Shown: positions 8,763 to 16,908 of the stretch, one piece after another
Layout of the letters: each line of letters begins with the position of its first letter
Position numbering within the stretch: position 1 is the first letter of the stretch
Source: an uncultured Acetatifactor sp.
GTDB taxonomy: Bacteria; Bacillota; Clostridia; Lachnospirales; Lachnospiraceae
Length of the DNA: 35,809 bases
Direction: 5' to 3'
Assembly (NCBI GenBank): GCA_910586215.1
Contig: CAJUGH010000038.1
Location: 1 to 35,809 of the forward strand
Translations under genes and position numbers: made by a program
The notes under the pieces: model-generated
Seen by the model: only the letters and a program-made list of their open reading frames with translations
Told to the model about the DNA's origin: nothing
The model's database searches: none

Positions 8763-8827
8763 CTTTTTTCTAAAAGTTCAGCCAGTGGGAAGCGCCGAAA
8801 TATTTTTGAAAGATTTCCCTTTGGGGG

Positions 8828-8856
8828 TTGAAATGGAAGATGATTTCAGATAGAAT
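8828..8856 (+). promoter_or_regulatory. Promoter of tRNA-Ser
   Basis: TTGAAA (8828-8833), 17-base spacer and TAGAAT (8851-8856). The tRNA begins 12 bases after the -10 box, fitting transcription that starts a few bases before the mature 5' end. Confidence 0.75.
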
Positions 8857-8867
8857 AGGAGAAGTTC

Positions 8868-8953
8868 GGAGACGTATCGAAGCGGTCATAACGGGGCGCA
8901 CTCGAAATGCGTTTGCCCTCCGGGGCACGCGGGTTCGAATCCCGCCGTCTCCG
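8868..8953 (+). tRNA. tRNA-Ser (anticodon CGA)
   Basis: An 86-base class II tRNA. Acceptor arms GGAGACG (8868-8874) and CGTCTCC (8946-8952) pair fully, with discriminator G. The anticodon arm is GCGCA, loop CTCGAAA, TGCGT, giving anticodon CGA for serine UCG codons. A long variable arm follows (TTGCCCTCCGGGGCA region), as expected for tRNA-Ser, and the T arm reads GCGGGTTCGAATCCCGC. CCA is not encoded. A tRNA-Ser beside dnaX is also found in Bacillus, but there it is followed by the SRP RNA, which I do not see here. Confidence 0.96.
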
Positions 8954-8966
8954 CTGTAATCATCAC

Positions 8967-9024
8967 GCACGATATATCCTCCCCCAGGGAAAATTGTATT
9001 TTCTCCGGAGAGGATATATCGTGC
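8967..9024. terminator. Long inverted repeat after tRNA-Ser
   Basis: GCACGATATATCCTC (8967-8981) and its exact complement (9010-9024) form a 15 bp perfect stem. The 28-base interior can itself pair (GGGAAAAT with ATTTTCTCC, one bulge). It starts 13 bases past the tRNA and probably ends its transcript, although the T run expected of an intrinsic terminator is missing. It could instead be a palindromic insertion. Confidence 0.6.
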
Positions 9025-9115
9025 ATAGAATAACAGTAAACCCGCAGGGATCTGACGGTTTGATCCGTGCGGGCATATTATTTGCCCTCAATTAAAAAAC
9101 ATTCCGGAAAGGTTA

Positions 9116-9600
9116 ATGGTCTCGGACAGAATGACAGCTTCCTTTAAAATAGAGGATGTAATCTATAGCCTCCTCCAAAATGATGTACAGAAAACGCTTT
9201 AACCTTTGCCTCCTGGCTAAACGAGAACAGTATGACCCCGCAGATGTGGTTCGATCCGACTATCTGGCGAATTCCCTACGGGGAATATTATCTGGGCGGA
9301 ATATTTATGAATCGTCCGGGCAGATTCCGTGTTTGTTTTTTCAGGGGTTCCTACCAGGGGATGCATGATGAGAATTTTCTGAAATCCATATACGACCACG
9401 TAACACCCTGTATTGACTGCGGCGGAGAATGTCCCAAGGGAAAACCGGAAACGATTTTTGGGAAAAGATTTGAAAATGTATGTTTCCAGTTTCCGATTCA
9501 ATTTGAAAATCCCGATGGCAGTACAGTAGAATATATCAAAGATTTAATCGAATATTGGAAAACTATTGCGGCAGACAGCGATTCATGGCATGCGCGTTAG
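9116..9600 (+). pseudogene. Frameshifted conserved hypothetical gene
   Basis: I do not recognise the family. An open frame from ATG 9116 (GGAAAGG upstream) reads MVSDRMTASFKIEDVIYSLL and QNDVQK, then hits a stop just past an AAAA run at 9191-9194. Restoring one A joins it to the frame that runs to 9600, giving NALTFASWLNENSMTPQMW and then a cysteine pair (TPCIDCGGECPKGK), FGKRFENVCFQFP and a C-terminal EYIKDLIEYWK. The repaired length is 161 codons, a coherent small soluble protein. Either the gene is dead through a one-base loss in a homopolymer, or the sequence has an error there. The downstream 122-residue frame with internal ATG at 9232 could still be translated. Confidence 0.55.
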
Positions 9601-9649
9601 TATTCAAGCAGTCTTGTATCTGCGCATAAATTATCCAGATATAATTCGC

Positions 9650-9740
9650 CACGCAATGCGTGACCAATCGGAAACCTCAAACGGTACTGCCGCATATATC
9701 TAATAGTATATATGGTTTCATTCGCTACGCAGTGCGTAGC
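9650..9740. repeat. Pair of related short palindromes
   Basis: Two similar hairpins lie between the two decayed genes: CACGCA-A-TGCGTG (9650-9662) and GCTACGCA-G-TGCGTAGC (9724-9740). Both are preceded by ATTCGC/ATTCG-like bases. The second overlaps the present 3' end of the MFS remnant, suggesting that an insertion of this repeat truncated it. Confidence 0.45.
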
Positions 9741-10409
9741 TATTCGTAAATATCAAAAGAAACAGCCGTATCTCTACAGAGCCATACGCCACCCCGCCCA
9801 AAATGGGTCCTAGCGCCATGCCCAGGTCAAGCCCTATATAGTAGGTACTGTTTGCAAGCCCCCTCCTTTCGGCTCCGGTAATGGTGACCGCTGCCGCCTG
9901 GGATACAGAGCACATGATGCCATACCCTCCCGCCATGCAGATGGCAGCAAGAAGCAGGTATATATTCCCATCCAGAAAATGCAGTGACAAAACAGCGCCG
10001 CCGTAGAACTGGCGATACCAACAGGAACAAACCTGTCATAAGGAGCCCTGTCGAACAGGTTGCGCAGCCCAGCGCGGAGTCCGATCAAGACGATGGCATA
10101 GGAAGAGAAAAATACCGCCGTGTCCACAGATGCATCTATCCGGGCAACATACTGGACCAGGAAAGACTGTGTGGCACTATATGGAATGGCGAAAAGCATT
10201 ACCATCAGTGCAACGGGAAGGACCCTCCCCTCCACAATCCCCAGGCCAGTGGTCCACCATGACCTGGTACCTCTCATGTCCCTGTGACCCGAACCAGCAC
10301 CTCCTATGCCGACATCCCCGGAGGCCATCGTTTTTCCCACCGCCTCCCCATGATCCGTGATGCATAAGGAGATAAGGATCGTGATCAGGGAAAATGCCAT
10401 GGCCGACAT
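9718..10409 (-). pseudogene. Major facilitator superfamily transporter remnant
   Basis: A decayed MFS transporter in two frames. The upstream piece (from 10409) contains a segment like TM6, a long loop, then hydrophobic stretches VLPVALMVMLFAIPYSA, FFSSYAIVLIGL and a FDRAPYDRFVPVG loop. Its reading frame breaks near 9990-10000, where the next piece continues with FLDGNIYLLLAAICMAGGYG, GAERRGLANSTYYIGLDLGMALGPILGGVAYG, as in TM10-TM11. The N-terminal half (TM1-5) is missing and the C-terminus stops in TM12 at the palindrome 9724-9740. At least one frameshift and both ends lost make function unlikely. Confidence 0.75.
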
Positions 10410-10662
10410 TTTTGGAAAAGACCTTATCTCTCATGGGTATTGTCAGCCCAGGTCAGACACTATGGATAGATTCCACGATCTGTCCGTACAGCCGTTTTTC
10501 CTCCTATTCCATTTTCCGTAAATTATCTATGATCCTGTCCATGATACAGGTATCATATCAATAACCTCTGCCGTTTTGTTACTTATGCGGAAATAATTCC
10601 TTATCCACAATCTTCTCTGCCTATACCCTGTATGTTATTACGTCCTTCCTTTTCCGGCCACC
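10410..10662. other. Non-coding or decayed stretch
   Basis: No intact gene. On the minus strand near 10505-10545 a short frame reads CIMDRIIDNLRKME followed by a stop, resembling the end of a MarR-type regulator that often precedes an MFS pump gene. This is too short to assign, but its position just upstream of the MFS remnant fits a decayed marR-MFS pair. Confidence 0.3.
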
Positions 10663-11778
10663 CTACCGCAATTCCTTGATCTTCTCTGCATAATACTGCA
10701 CCAGTTCGAATTTTGACCCTGGCATGAGTCTGTGGTCCGGGCAGGGAATGAAGCCCCCCAGGCTTGCCAGGCGCTTCATCCGCTCAATCTCCTCATCCAC
10801 AGCCGCCTTGTCCTTCCGGAAGGCGGTCTTGTCCATGCCGCCCACGCCCAGCATCCGTGGTCCGTACTTTAAGCGTGCCGGTTCAAACTGGTCGCCCCAT
10901 ACCCCCACCTCTATGGGAAACATAGTATTCACGCCATTCTCGAACCAGATGGGCAGCAATTGCTCCGTGACACCGTCGCAGTCCAGGGAAATGATGTCAA
11001 TTCCATACTGGTGGCAGAGGTCATTTCTCTTTTTATAGTGCTTTGCACAGACATCCCGGAACAGATCCGGGGAAAGCAGGGGGCCGTTTTTGAAGCAGAT
11101 ATCTTCCCAGTAGTGGGCGAAATCGAATCTGGCCCCGGTTTCCAGGACCGCCTTGGCGCACTGGAACTGCATTTCCGCATAGGTGTCTATGATATCGGCA
11201 AACAGTTCCTCATCCTCGTCGTAGATCAGATAGCTCATGCCCACCACAGAAACCATATTCCGGATATCCCCTAGGACGCTTCCCAGATGCAGGCCCACCG
11301 GCACATCCCGGGGCCTCGTCTCGTTAAAATGCTTATAATACTCCAGGTCCACCCGCTGGGGCAGATACTGCATTTTAGGCTTATATAGCTTTTCAAAGGA
11401 CTCCCTGTCTTTCAGCAGATAGTCATCCTCCGAGGGAATGGAGGCGATACCGGGCTTGATGCGCTCGATGAGGCCTTCTCTGTTCTGAACACGCTGTGTT
11501 CCATCTGGCAGTACCTCCAGGACCTTGTACTCGAACTGGGGAAACAGGCCGTTTTTGGCGCTGGTAGTACGGTACCAGTTGAAATCCCAGCCAATCAGAC
11601 GGTCCAGTTCCCGTTCCGCTTCATTCCCGTCACATTTGTCCACAGCCAGTTCCCTGGGGATCTTGCCCTGGTCTGCCCATTCCTCCAGCAGTTCGCTCCA
11701 GTATCCGAAGTGGACTGCCGGGAAACGGTCCACCGGCTTATAATGGAGAATATTCATTGCCCGTTCTCTGTTTGTCAT
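10663..11778 (-). CDS. Uroporphyrinogen decarboxylase family protein
   Basis: 371 residues. The start MTNRERAMNILHYKPVDRFP is the common opening of URO-D superfamily proteins, and the body has the alpha/beta barrel pattern with GVGGMDKTAFRK and a C-terminal IPCPDHRLMPGSKFELVQYY. True heme-pathway HemE is unlikely: no other heme gene is near and the sequence is of the divergent clostridial type, related to corrinoid methyltransferase (MtaA-like) and O-demethylase proteins. A methyl-transfer or unknown role is therefore more likely. GGGAGGTGTGCC precedes ATG. It stands alone, upstream (in minus-strand sense) of the MFS remnant and next to the AT-rich island. Confidence 0.75.
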   Translation of the reverse strand: MTNRERAMNILHYKPVDRFPAVHFGYWSELLEEWADQGKIPRELAVDKCDGNEAERELDRLIGWDFNWYRTTSAKNGLFPQFEYKVLEVLPDGTQRVQNREGLIERIKPGIASIPSEDDYLLKDRESFEKLYKPKMQYLPQRVDLEYYKHFNETRPRDVPVGLHLGSVLGDIRNMVSVVGMSYLIYDEDEELFADIIDTYAEMQFQCAKAVLETGARFDFAHYWEDICFKNGPLLSPDLFRDVCAKHYKKRNDLCHQYGIDIISLDCDGVTEQLLPIWFENGVNTMFPIEVGVWGDQFEPARLKYGPRMLGVGGMDKTAFRKDKAAVDEEIERMKRLASLGGFIPCPDHRLMPGSKFELVQYYAEKIKELR

Positions 11779-11912
11779 GGCACACCTCCCGATCTTATTT
11801 TCCCATTGATCTGAGACTATTCCTTTTCCAGATGACAGTCTGATAGTGTCGTAGAATTATTTAGGACTACAAATAACGGTTCCTTAGAAGACCCAAATAG
11901 CAACCTCCACCA

Positions 11913-12923
11913 TTATTCCTTTTCTATCTCATCTATAATTGCATAATACTTATCCAGCGCTTCATGGTTCAACCTTGGATCCTTATATAAATTCCATTGT
12001 ATCCCCTCCATCTGTAACATATATTCCCCAAGGTAATTCGTAGCTTTTTGTGAACCACTATAGCTCATGTGTCTTAGGTCAGCTGCCACATCTACAGAAA
12101 TATCCATCCCTGCATCCTTCATATATTCTACAGAGTTAAAGTCTATGAATGGTATATTATATTGCGTGGCATATTCCTGTACTTGATTATGATATCCATC
12201 ATTCCAGTTATTTACTTCGTTACTTGCCATAAGCGTTTTTACAATTATTAGCTTAATTTCATTTTCATCACAATACTCCCGTAATCGGTCTATATATGTG
12301 AAATTCAAATACTCTGTCGCATTCTCATCTCCCCGCAGAATAGATTCCTGATAGTTCTCCCCCGCCTGACTGAACAAAGGGACAAACCCTCTCAGATACT
12401 GATTACCCTCATTCCCTGTCTCCGCAAATGTTTTCTGGGATATCTCCCATCCATCATGAAGTACAAATATTGGAAATACTACTTTATAACTATTTCTTTT
12501 ATATACTCCAGCAAGCTGCAGATAATTGTGGTTAATACCCATGCTAAAAAGCGAACGTATATCTGTAGCAATTTCCCCATGGGACATGGTAAGAGCCATG
12601 GCCTCGACTACAATCACTTTATACTTTTGATATTCATATGCCTCCTGTGCCCAGATATAGCCTGCAAGCATAGACTGGTTAGATGTTCCAAAATTATAGC
12701 TGCTGATTCCATAACGATCATATAATTCTGCTGGACAAAATGCCGTATATGCCATACTGCCGCCTATAAAGACCACATCAATCGAGTCCTCTGCACATTC
12801 ATAAAATGCCTCATGGTCATTAAACCCTCTCAAATTCAAAAAAGCCACCTGAGAGCACAAAATCAGTAAAAAAAGTGCTATGGCTATAAAAATACTCATT
12901 TTTAAAAGGTCTGTTTTTCGCAT
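11913..12923 (-). CDS. Membrane-anchored SGNH-fold protein, DltD/AlgJ-like
   Basis: 336 residues. One N-terminal membrane segment (about 9-29) anchors an extracytoplasmic domain. The domain shows SGNH/GDSL blocks: FIGGSMAYT with Ser56, NFGTSNQS near 77-84 (Gly and Asn of blocks II/III), and DLRHMSYSGSQKATNYL with Asp282 and His285. The DxxH-S-x-x-G pattern is typical of SGNH acyl-transfer partners such as DltD, AlgJ and AlgX, which act with an MBOAT protein outside the membrane. It is the last gene of the island operon and starts 12 bases after the MBOAT gene stop. I infer that it moves the exported acyl group to a surface polymer, or proof-reads it as a thioesterase. Confidence 0.78.
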   Translation of the reverse strand: MRKTDLLKMSIFIAIALFLLILCSQVAFLNLRGFNDHEAFYECAEDSIDVVFIGGSMAYTAFCPAELYDRYGISSYNFGTSNQSMLAGYIWAQEAYEYQKYKVIVVEAMALTMSHGEIATDIRSLFSMGINHNYLQLAGVYKRNSYKVVFPIFVLHDGWEISQKTFAETGNEGNQYLRGFVPLFSQAGENYQESILRGDENATEYLNFTYIDRLREYCDENEIKLIIVKTLMASNEVNNWNDGYHNQVQEYATQYNIPFIDFNSVEYMKDAGMDISVDVAADLRHMSYSGSQKATNYLGEYMLQMEGIQWNLYKDPRLNHEALDKYYAIIDEIEKE

Positions 12924-12935
12924 ATCATCCTTCCA

Positions 12936-14459
12936 TCAAAATGCTTGATATATAAAATTCACAGCGTTATACTCCGCACCATACTTCCCATAAATTACCA
13001 CAAACAAAAACAGCCCAAGCCATATTCCCCAACGAAATGGAAGAATTTGTTTCTCAACCCAGCATCTGGCATAATCTGCATTTTGGCGCAACAATCCGAC
13101 CAGAACCAACATCACTATAGACAATAGTACAATGATCCAGTCTCTTCCAGATAGTCCCATTATCGTCTCCAGTTCAAATATTATATCAAAATTCCACTTT
13201 CCCTTAAAAAATGCTCCAATGGTATTTCTTAAAAATAAAATTGCTTCATTTATATTAACCGCCCTAAAAAAGACTGCACCTACCGCATAAATCATGTAAG
13301 TCCTAATTGACTGGAACAGGTGCCAGCTAAAACACTCTTCATTGATTTTTAAAATCTTGTTTAACCGTTTCAAACCAGGAGAACATAATTCACCCAACAT
13401 CAGCAGAAACCAGTACCACATACTGACACCCACTATGTATTTCATACCACCATGCCAGATGCCCATCACTAGCCACAAAACCAGCATTCCCACTGCAGAA
13501 GTAATAAATTTCCCATATCTTTTTCCGAATCTCTTCTTAGCTGCCTTAGAAAAACGGAGCATTCCTTCTGTCTTTAACAATGGATACAAAACATAATCTT
13601 TTGCCCAGGTTCCCAATGTAATATGCCATCGCTGCCAGAATTCCTGTATTGTTCGTGAGAAAAAGGGATTATTAAAGTTTTCTGGAAGTTTAATTCCAAA
13701 ACATTCTGCAGTTCCTATGGCAATATCCATACAGCCAGAAAAATCAGCATACATCTGAATGGGGTATAAAAGAAAAGCAAACCATAAGCAGACCGCATCC
13801 TGTCCTTGTATATCCCAGACCGCATTTACCGCTATCCCAACACGTTCTGCCAAAACTAGTTTCTTGAAAAATCCCCATAAAATTCTTTGCGCTCCAAATG
13901 CTATATTTTTATAGGAAAGTTCATGTCCCTCATAAAGACCCTGTAACTGTCCATATCTGCTAATAGGGCCTGTAATTAACTGTGGGAAAAAGCAGACAAA
14001 CAGAAATAATTTCAAGGGGTTTTTTTGCGGTAACGCATTTCCCATGAAACAGTCTAAAATATAACCAATTATCTGAAGCGTATAATATCCCATTCCCAAT
14101 GCTGCAACTGGCAATACAGGGGCATTATTGAAGCCTGGAACTAGTTTTCCCCAGATATCTGCCCCTTTTAGCACAAACCATAACCCCGTATTCACAACAA
14201 TCGCCAATATTCCAAGTATACAGACAATCTTTTTTCCCCTGCCGGACTGGAATCTAGCAAAAAAGGCAAAATTCGTTGCCAGATATGCAACAAAAACAGA
14301 CACCAGCACATACACAATTGTATATGGAACTGCTGCCATAAAATAAAATAGAATACTCATTACCAGCAGGCCGACCCACTGCCAGGATTTAGGCAAGGTA
14401 TAATACAATATAACGCCAGCGCATATAAATACCAAAAACCAAAACGATACAATTGACAT
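12936..14459 (-). CDS. MBOAT family O-acyltransferase, DltB/AlgI-like
   Basis: 507 residues with about ten or more hydrophobic segments. Signatures of the DltB/AlgI branch are clear: YADFSGCMDIAIGTAECFGI, then NFNNPFFSRTIQEFWQRWHI with His279, TWAKDYVLYPLL, and MGIWHGGMKYI with the invariant His336. Family members pass acyl groups from a cytoplasmic thioester donor across the membrane to polymers such as teichoic acid, alginate or peptidoglycan. The carrier-protein gene lies 28 bases upstream and the SGNH gene 12 bases downstream, exactly the pairing seen in dlt operons. Base composition is strongly AT-rich (15 of 60 bases are G or C in 13201-13260), unlike the flanks. Confidence 0.92.
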   Translation of the reverse strand: MSIVSFWFLVFICAGVILYYTLPKSWQWVGLLVMSILFYFMAAVPYTIVYVLVSVFVAYLATNFAFFARFQSGRGKKIVCILGILAIVVNTGLWFVLKGADIWGKLVPGFNNAPVLPVAALGMGYYTLQIIGYILDCFMGNALPQKNPLKLFLFVCFFPQLITGPISRYGQLQGLYEGHELSYKNIAFGAQRILWGFFKKLVLAERVGIAVNAVWDIQGQDAVCLWFAFLLYPIQMYADFSGCMDIAIGTAECFGIKLPENFNNPFFSRTIQEFWQRWHITLGTWAKDYVLYPLLKTEGMLRFSKAAKKRFGKRYGKFITSAVGMLVLWLVMGIWHGGMKYIVGVSMWYWFLLMLGELCSPGLKRLNKILKINEECFSWHLFQSIRTYMIYAVGAVFFRAVNINEAILFLRNTIGAFFKGKWNFDIIFELETIMGLSGRDWIIVLLSIVMLVLVGLLRQNADYARCWVEKQILPFRWGIWLGLFLFVVIYGKYGAEYNAVNFIYQAF

Positions 14460-14487
14460 CTCACTTATCCAATCAGCTATTCCTGCT

Positions 14488-14730
14488 TTACTTTCCCATA
14501 CTCAAGATAATATCAACCATTTCCCCGACATTTTTCATAGTGATCACTTTTCCCATGGGAATCTTAAACGAAAACTCTTCCTCTACTGCTACCACCAGGT
14601 TAATATGTTCAAAAGAATCCCAGTCTTCTATATCATCTGCTGTAGTTTCATCATTCAGTTCAATGCTTTCATCATCAAAAACATCCCTAAAAACATTATT
14701 AAGCCTTTCATATACACTTTCCCTTGTCAT
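14488..14730 (-). CDS. Acyl carrier protein
   Basis: 80 residues, acidic, with the four-helix carrier pattern. The phosphopantetheine site is DWDSFEHINLV with Ser39; the usual DSL is DSF here. The downstream helix (VVAVEEEFSFKIP) is typical of dedicated carrier proteins in acyl-transfer and FkbH systems rather than of fatty-acid AcpP. Its ATG overlaps the MaoC gene stop by four bases (ATGA). It is expected to carry the acyl group made by the upstream enzymes to the MBOAT protein, as DltC does for D-alanine; this is inferred from gene order. Confidence 0.9.
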   Translation of the reverse strand: MTRESVYERLNNVFRDVFDDESIELNDETTADDIEDWDSFEHINLVVAVEEEFSFKIPMGKVITMKNVGEMVDIILSMGK

Positions 14731-15161
14731 TCCTCTTCCTCCATCACTAAAATTTTTATGGTTGCTTTTGATACTTTCTGGCCTTTTTGATTTGTAATGG
14801 ATGCTTTGACCAGAATCAATCCCAGTTCTTCCTGCCTGTCAACAACTTCACCCATAACTGTCAGCTGATCACCTGCATAGACAGGGTGCAAAAATTTAAC
14901 CTCCAGGCTATGAATCAGGCTATTTCTTCCAGGCAGATACACTCCTGCCAGCGTAGAATAAAAAGATGCTGTCAGCATGCCAAAAGTCACATGCCCTTCA
15001 AAACGTCCTCCACCAATCTTCCTAGCAAAATCATCATACCGGTGCAATGGATTAATATCCCCTGTCAATTCCCGGAACATATCTTCCATATCCTCTTTTA
15101 TCTGTACACAGAAACTCTCCTTTTTCCCAACTTCCAGTTCAGCAAATACGTATTCATTCAT
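14727..15161 (-). CDS. MaoC-like hot-dog protein (acyl dehydratase/hydratase)
   Basis: 144 residues, one hot-dog domain. The hydratase signature TGDINPLHRYDDFA gives Asp35 and His40, the usual catalytic pair of R-specific enoyl hydratases (MaoC). GRFEGHVTFGMLTASFYSTL and HPVYAGDQL are also family-typical. Such enzymes add or remove water at a 3-hydroxyacyl/enoyl thioester. In this operon the natural substrate would be an acyl group on the adjacent carrier protein. Start ATG overlaps the transketolase C gene by eight bases. A thioesterase role, possible for hot-dog folds, is less likely given the Asp/His pair. Confidence 0.88.
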   Translation of the reverse strand: MNEYVFAELEVGKKESFCVQIKEDMEDMFRELTGDINPLHRYDDFARKIGGGRFEGHVTFGMLTASFYSTLAGVYLPGRNSLIHSLEVKFLHPVYAGDQLTVMGEVVDRQEELGLILVKASITNQKGQKVSKATIKILVMEEEE

Positions 15162-16077
15162 TGTACTTCTCCCGTATTTTCTCTGCTATTCCCGCTGCAT
15201 CCAGGCCGTTTTCTCTTCTAACATCTTTCTGTCTCTGTCCATATCCCTTGGCAAACATATCTTCCAGTCCTATACGGAGCAGCTTCTTCCCTGTGCCATG
15301 CTCCGCTATCAGTTCTGCCACGATACTCCCCAATCCTCCAAATATACTATGTTCTTCTACTGTAACAATAAAATTTGCATCCTGTGTCCTACGAATAAGT
15401 TCTCTCTCTTCAAAAGGTTTTATACGAACCACATTTATTATTTTTGTCCGGATATCTTCGGCAGCCAGGATATCCGATGCCGCCATAACTTCTTCCAGAA
15501 TACTTCCTGTAGTAACAATGATGACTTGTCCCTCATCATACATAATATCCTGTCCGCTTTGTGGCAACTGGTAATTTCCCTCAAAAAATTCCTCCTCCTG
15601 GTTCATCCCGATTCGAATATAAACAGGCCCCCGGCTGTGGTAAGCTTCTCTCACACATTCTGCCAGCTGGACAGGTGTTGCCGGAGACAAAATCCTCAAA
15701 TTCGGCAATGCACGCAATACCGCAATATCCTCCGTTGTATGATGAGATGGTCCAAGGGAACTCCATGCCAGGCCACTCCCCATGCCCACAATTTTTACAT
15801 TCATATTCTGAAAGCAAATATCATCCCGAATAAATTCCAATGCACGATATGCCAGAAACGCACCTGCCGTATAAACAAAGGGTGTCTTTCCAGCAGATGC
15901 CAGACCAGCAGCCGCAGCCACCATATGTTCCTCCGCAATTCCAAAATTCAACATTCTACCTGGAAAATACCGCTGAAACATTTCATCAAATCCAGTTCCG
16001 CTGTCCGCCACAAGATGAAGTATATCCGCATTTTTCTCTGCAAGTTCAAGCAGCGTGCTAATATATGCTCTCTGCAT
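15154..16077 (-). CDS. Transketolase, C-terminal subunit (Pyr and C-terminal domains)
   Basis: 307 residues. It matches the second half of a transketolase: NFGIAEEHMVAAAAGLA with Glu48-Glu49 for thiamine diphosphate activation, SSLGPSHHTTEDIA, ILSPATPVQL, then a transketolase C domain (VTVEEHSIFGGLGSIVAE). Split transketolases made by two adjacent genes are common in Clostridia and archaea, and also occur in sugar or natural-product clusters. It starts three bases after the N-terminal subunit gene. In this operon the pair probably transfers a two-carbon ketol unit in a special pathway rather than in the pentose phosphate route; this is inferred from context. Confidence 0.92.
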   Translation of the reverse strand: MQRAYISTLLELAEKNADILHLVADSGTGFDEMFQRYFPGRMLNFGIAEEHMVAAAAGLASAGKTPFVYTAGAFLAYRALEFIRDDICFQNMNVKIVGMGSGLAWSSLGPSHHTTEDIAVLRALPNLRILSPATPVQLAECVREAYHSRGPVYIRIGMNQEEEFFEGNYQLPQSGQDIMYDEGQVIIVTTGSILEEVMAASDILAAEDIRTKIINVVRIKPFEERELIRRTQDANFIVTVEEHSIFGGLGSIVAELIAEHGTGKKLLRIGLEDMFAKGYGQRQKDVRRENGLDAAGIAEKIREKYNE

Positions 16078-16080
16078 GAT

Positions 16081-16908
16081 TTATATCTCCTCCCTGGCTG
16101 GAATATTCAGTTCCTTTTCAAAAATTCTCTTTTCCTTTTTATTAGGTAGCTTGAAGTGCCATACTGGATTATTCTCCATAATTGACACTCCTTTTCCCTT
16201 TATTGTATTTGCAATAATAATAAGAGGCTTATCAGACTTGTTTTTATCTTTGAGAACCCCCTCCAATGTTTCTATATCATGGCCGTCCACCTCTTTCACC
16301 AACCACCCGAAGCTTTCCCACTTATCTCTCCAATTGACTAAACCTATGGTGTTATTTACTGTTGTCATCTTCTGAATCTGGTTGCAATCCAGGATTACCG
16401 TGATGTTGTCCAATCCAAATGCAGCAGCAGACATGGCGGCCTCCCAGACAATCCCCTCCTCGCATTCACCATCTCCTATCAAAACATAAGTCTTTGCTTC
16501 TGAGGCGTCCATCTTCTGTGCCATTGCCATGCCTACTCCCATGGATATTCCGTGGCCCAATGAACCTGTAGATGCCTCAATCCCCGGCAAATCCCTCATG
16601 CAAGGTTCTCCTCCCACATGACAACCCGGCTGCAAAAATGAATTCACCTCTTCTTCCGCTAACAATCCTGCCTCACACATGACCCAATATAGCGCAAGCC
16701 CTGCATGTCCTTTGCTTAAAACAAATCTATTTCTGTCTTTGTCTCTCATATTCCCCTTCGTCAAATTCAAAATATCTTTCTGGTACAACACATACAAGAT
16801 TTCCAAACAGGAATAACAGGACGCCAGATGTCCCAACCCTCCCCTTACCGCTGTCAGATATATATTTCTTCTTAACCTCTGGCAAACTTCCTCATCATAG
16901 CTTTTCAA
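16081..16908 (-). CDS. Transketolase, N-terminal subunit (PP domain)
   Basis: 275 residues. Shows RFVLSKGHAGLALY with His68, STGSLGHGISMGVGMA with His119 and the thiamine diphosphate motif IGDGECEEG ... LDCNQ (144-177). The usual SGHPGG near the N-terminus is replaced by GGLGHLASCYS (His27 kept), so the sugar-binding entrance differs from housekeeping enzymes. The only usable start is TTG at 16908; stops TGA and TAG lie just upstream in this frame and no ATG is available before the conserved region. The start overlaps the aldo/keto reductase gene by 14 bases, which implies translational coupling. Confidence 0.9.
   Translation of the reverse strand: MKSYDEEVCQRLRRNIYLTAVRGGLGHLASCYSCLEILYVLYQKDILNLTKGNMRDKDRNRFVLSKGHAGLALYWVMCEAGLLAEEEVNSFLQPGCHVGGEPCMRDLPGIEASTGSLGHGISMGVGMAMAQKMDASEAKTYVLIGDGECEEGIVWEAAMSAAAFGLDNITVILDCNQIQKMTTVNNTIGLVNWRDKWESFGWLVKEVDGHDIETLEGVLKDKNKSDKPLIIIANTIKGKGVSIMENNPVWHFKLPNKKEKRIFEKELNIPAREEI

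Noticed and set aside
7540..8867. SRP RNA (scr/ffs) expected between tRNA-Ser and dnaX as in Bacillus
   Set aside because: No SRP-like hairpin or conserved tetraloop was seen; the interval is filled by pfkA and promoters.
8770..8970. 66-residue minus-strand frame containing GDGGIRTRVPRR
   Set aside because: This is the well-known false protein made by translating the complement of a tRNA-Ser gene.
9180..9368. 62-residue plus-strand frame in the frameshifted gene
   Set aside because: It is in a third frame; the joined pair of other frames gives a much more protein-like sequence.
10663..11778. HemE of the heme pathway
   Set aside because: The gene is of the divergent URO-D superfamily type and no heme biosynthesis gene is nearby.
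11779..11912. Terminator or attachment repeat at the left edge of the island
   Set aside because: Only 4-5 bp inverted matches and a trivial ATTCCTTTTC repeat were found, not better than chance.
11913..14730. True dlt operon for D-alanylation
   Set aside because: No DltA ligase is present, and the operon instead begins with FkbH, a reductase and transketolase; DltB/C/D resemblance is kept only as an analogy.
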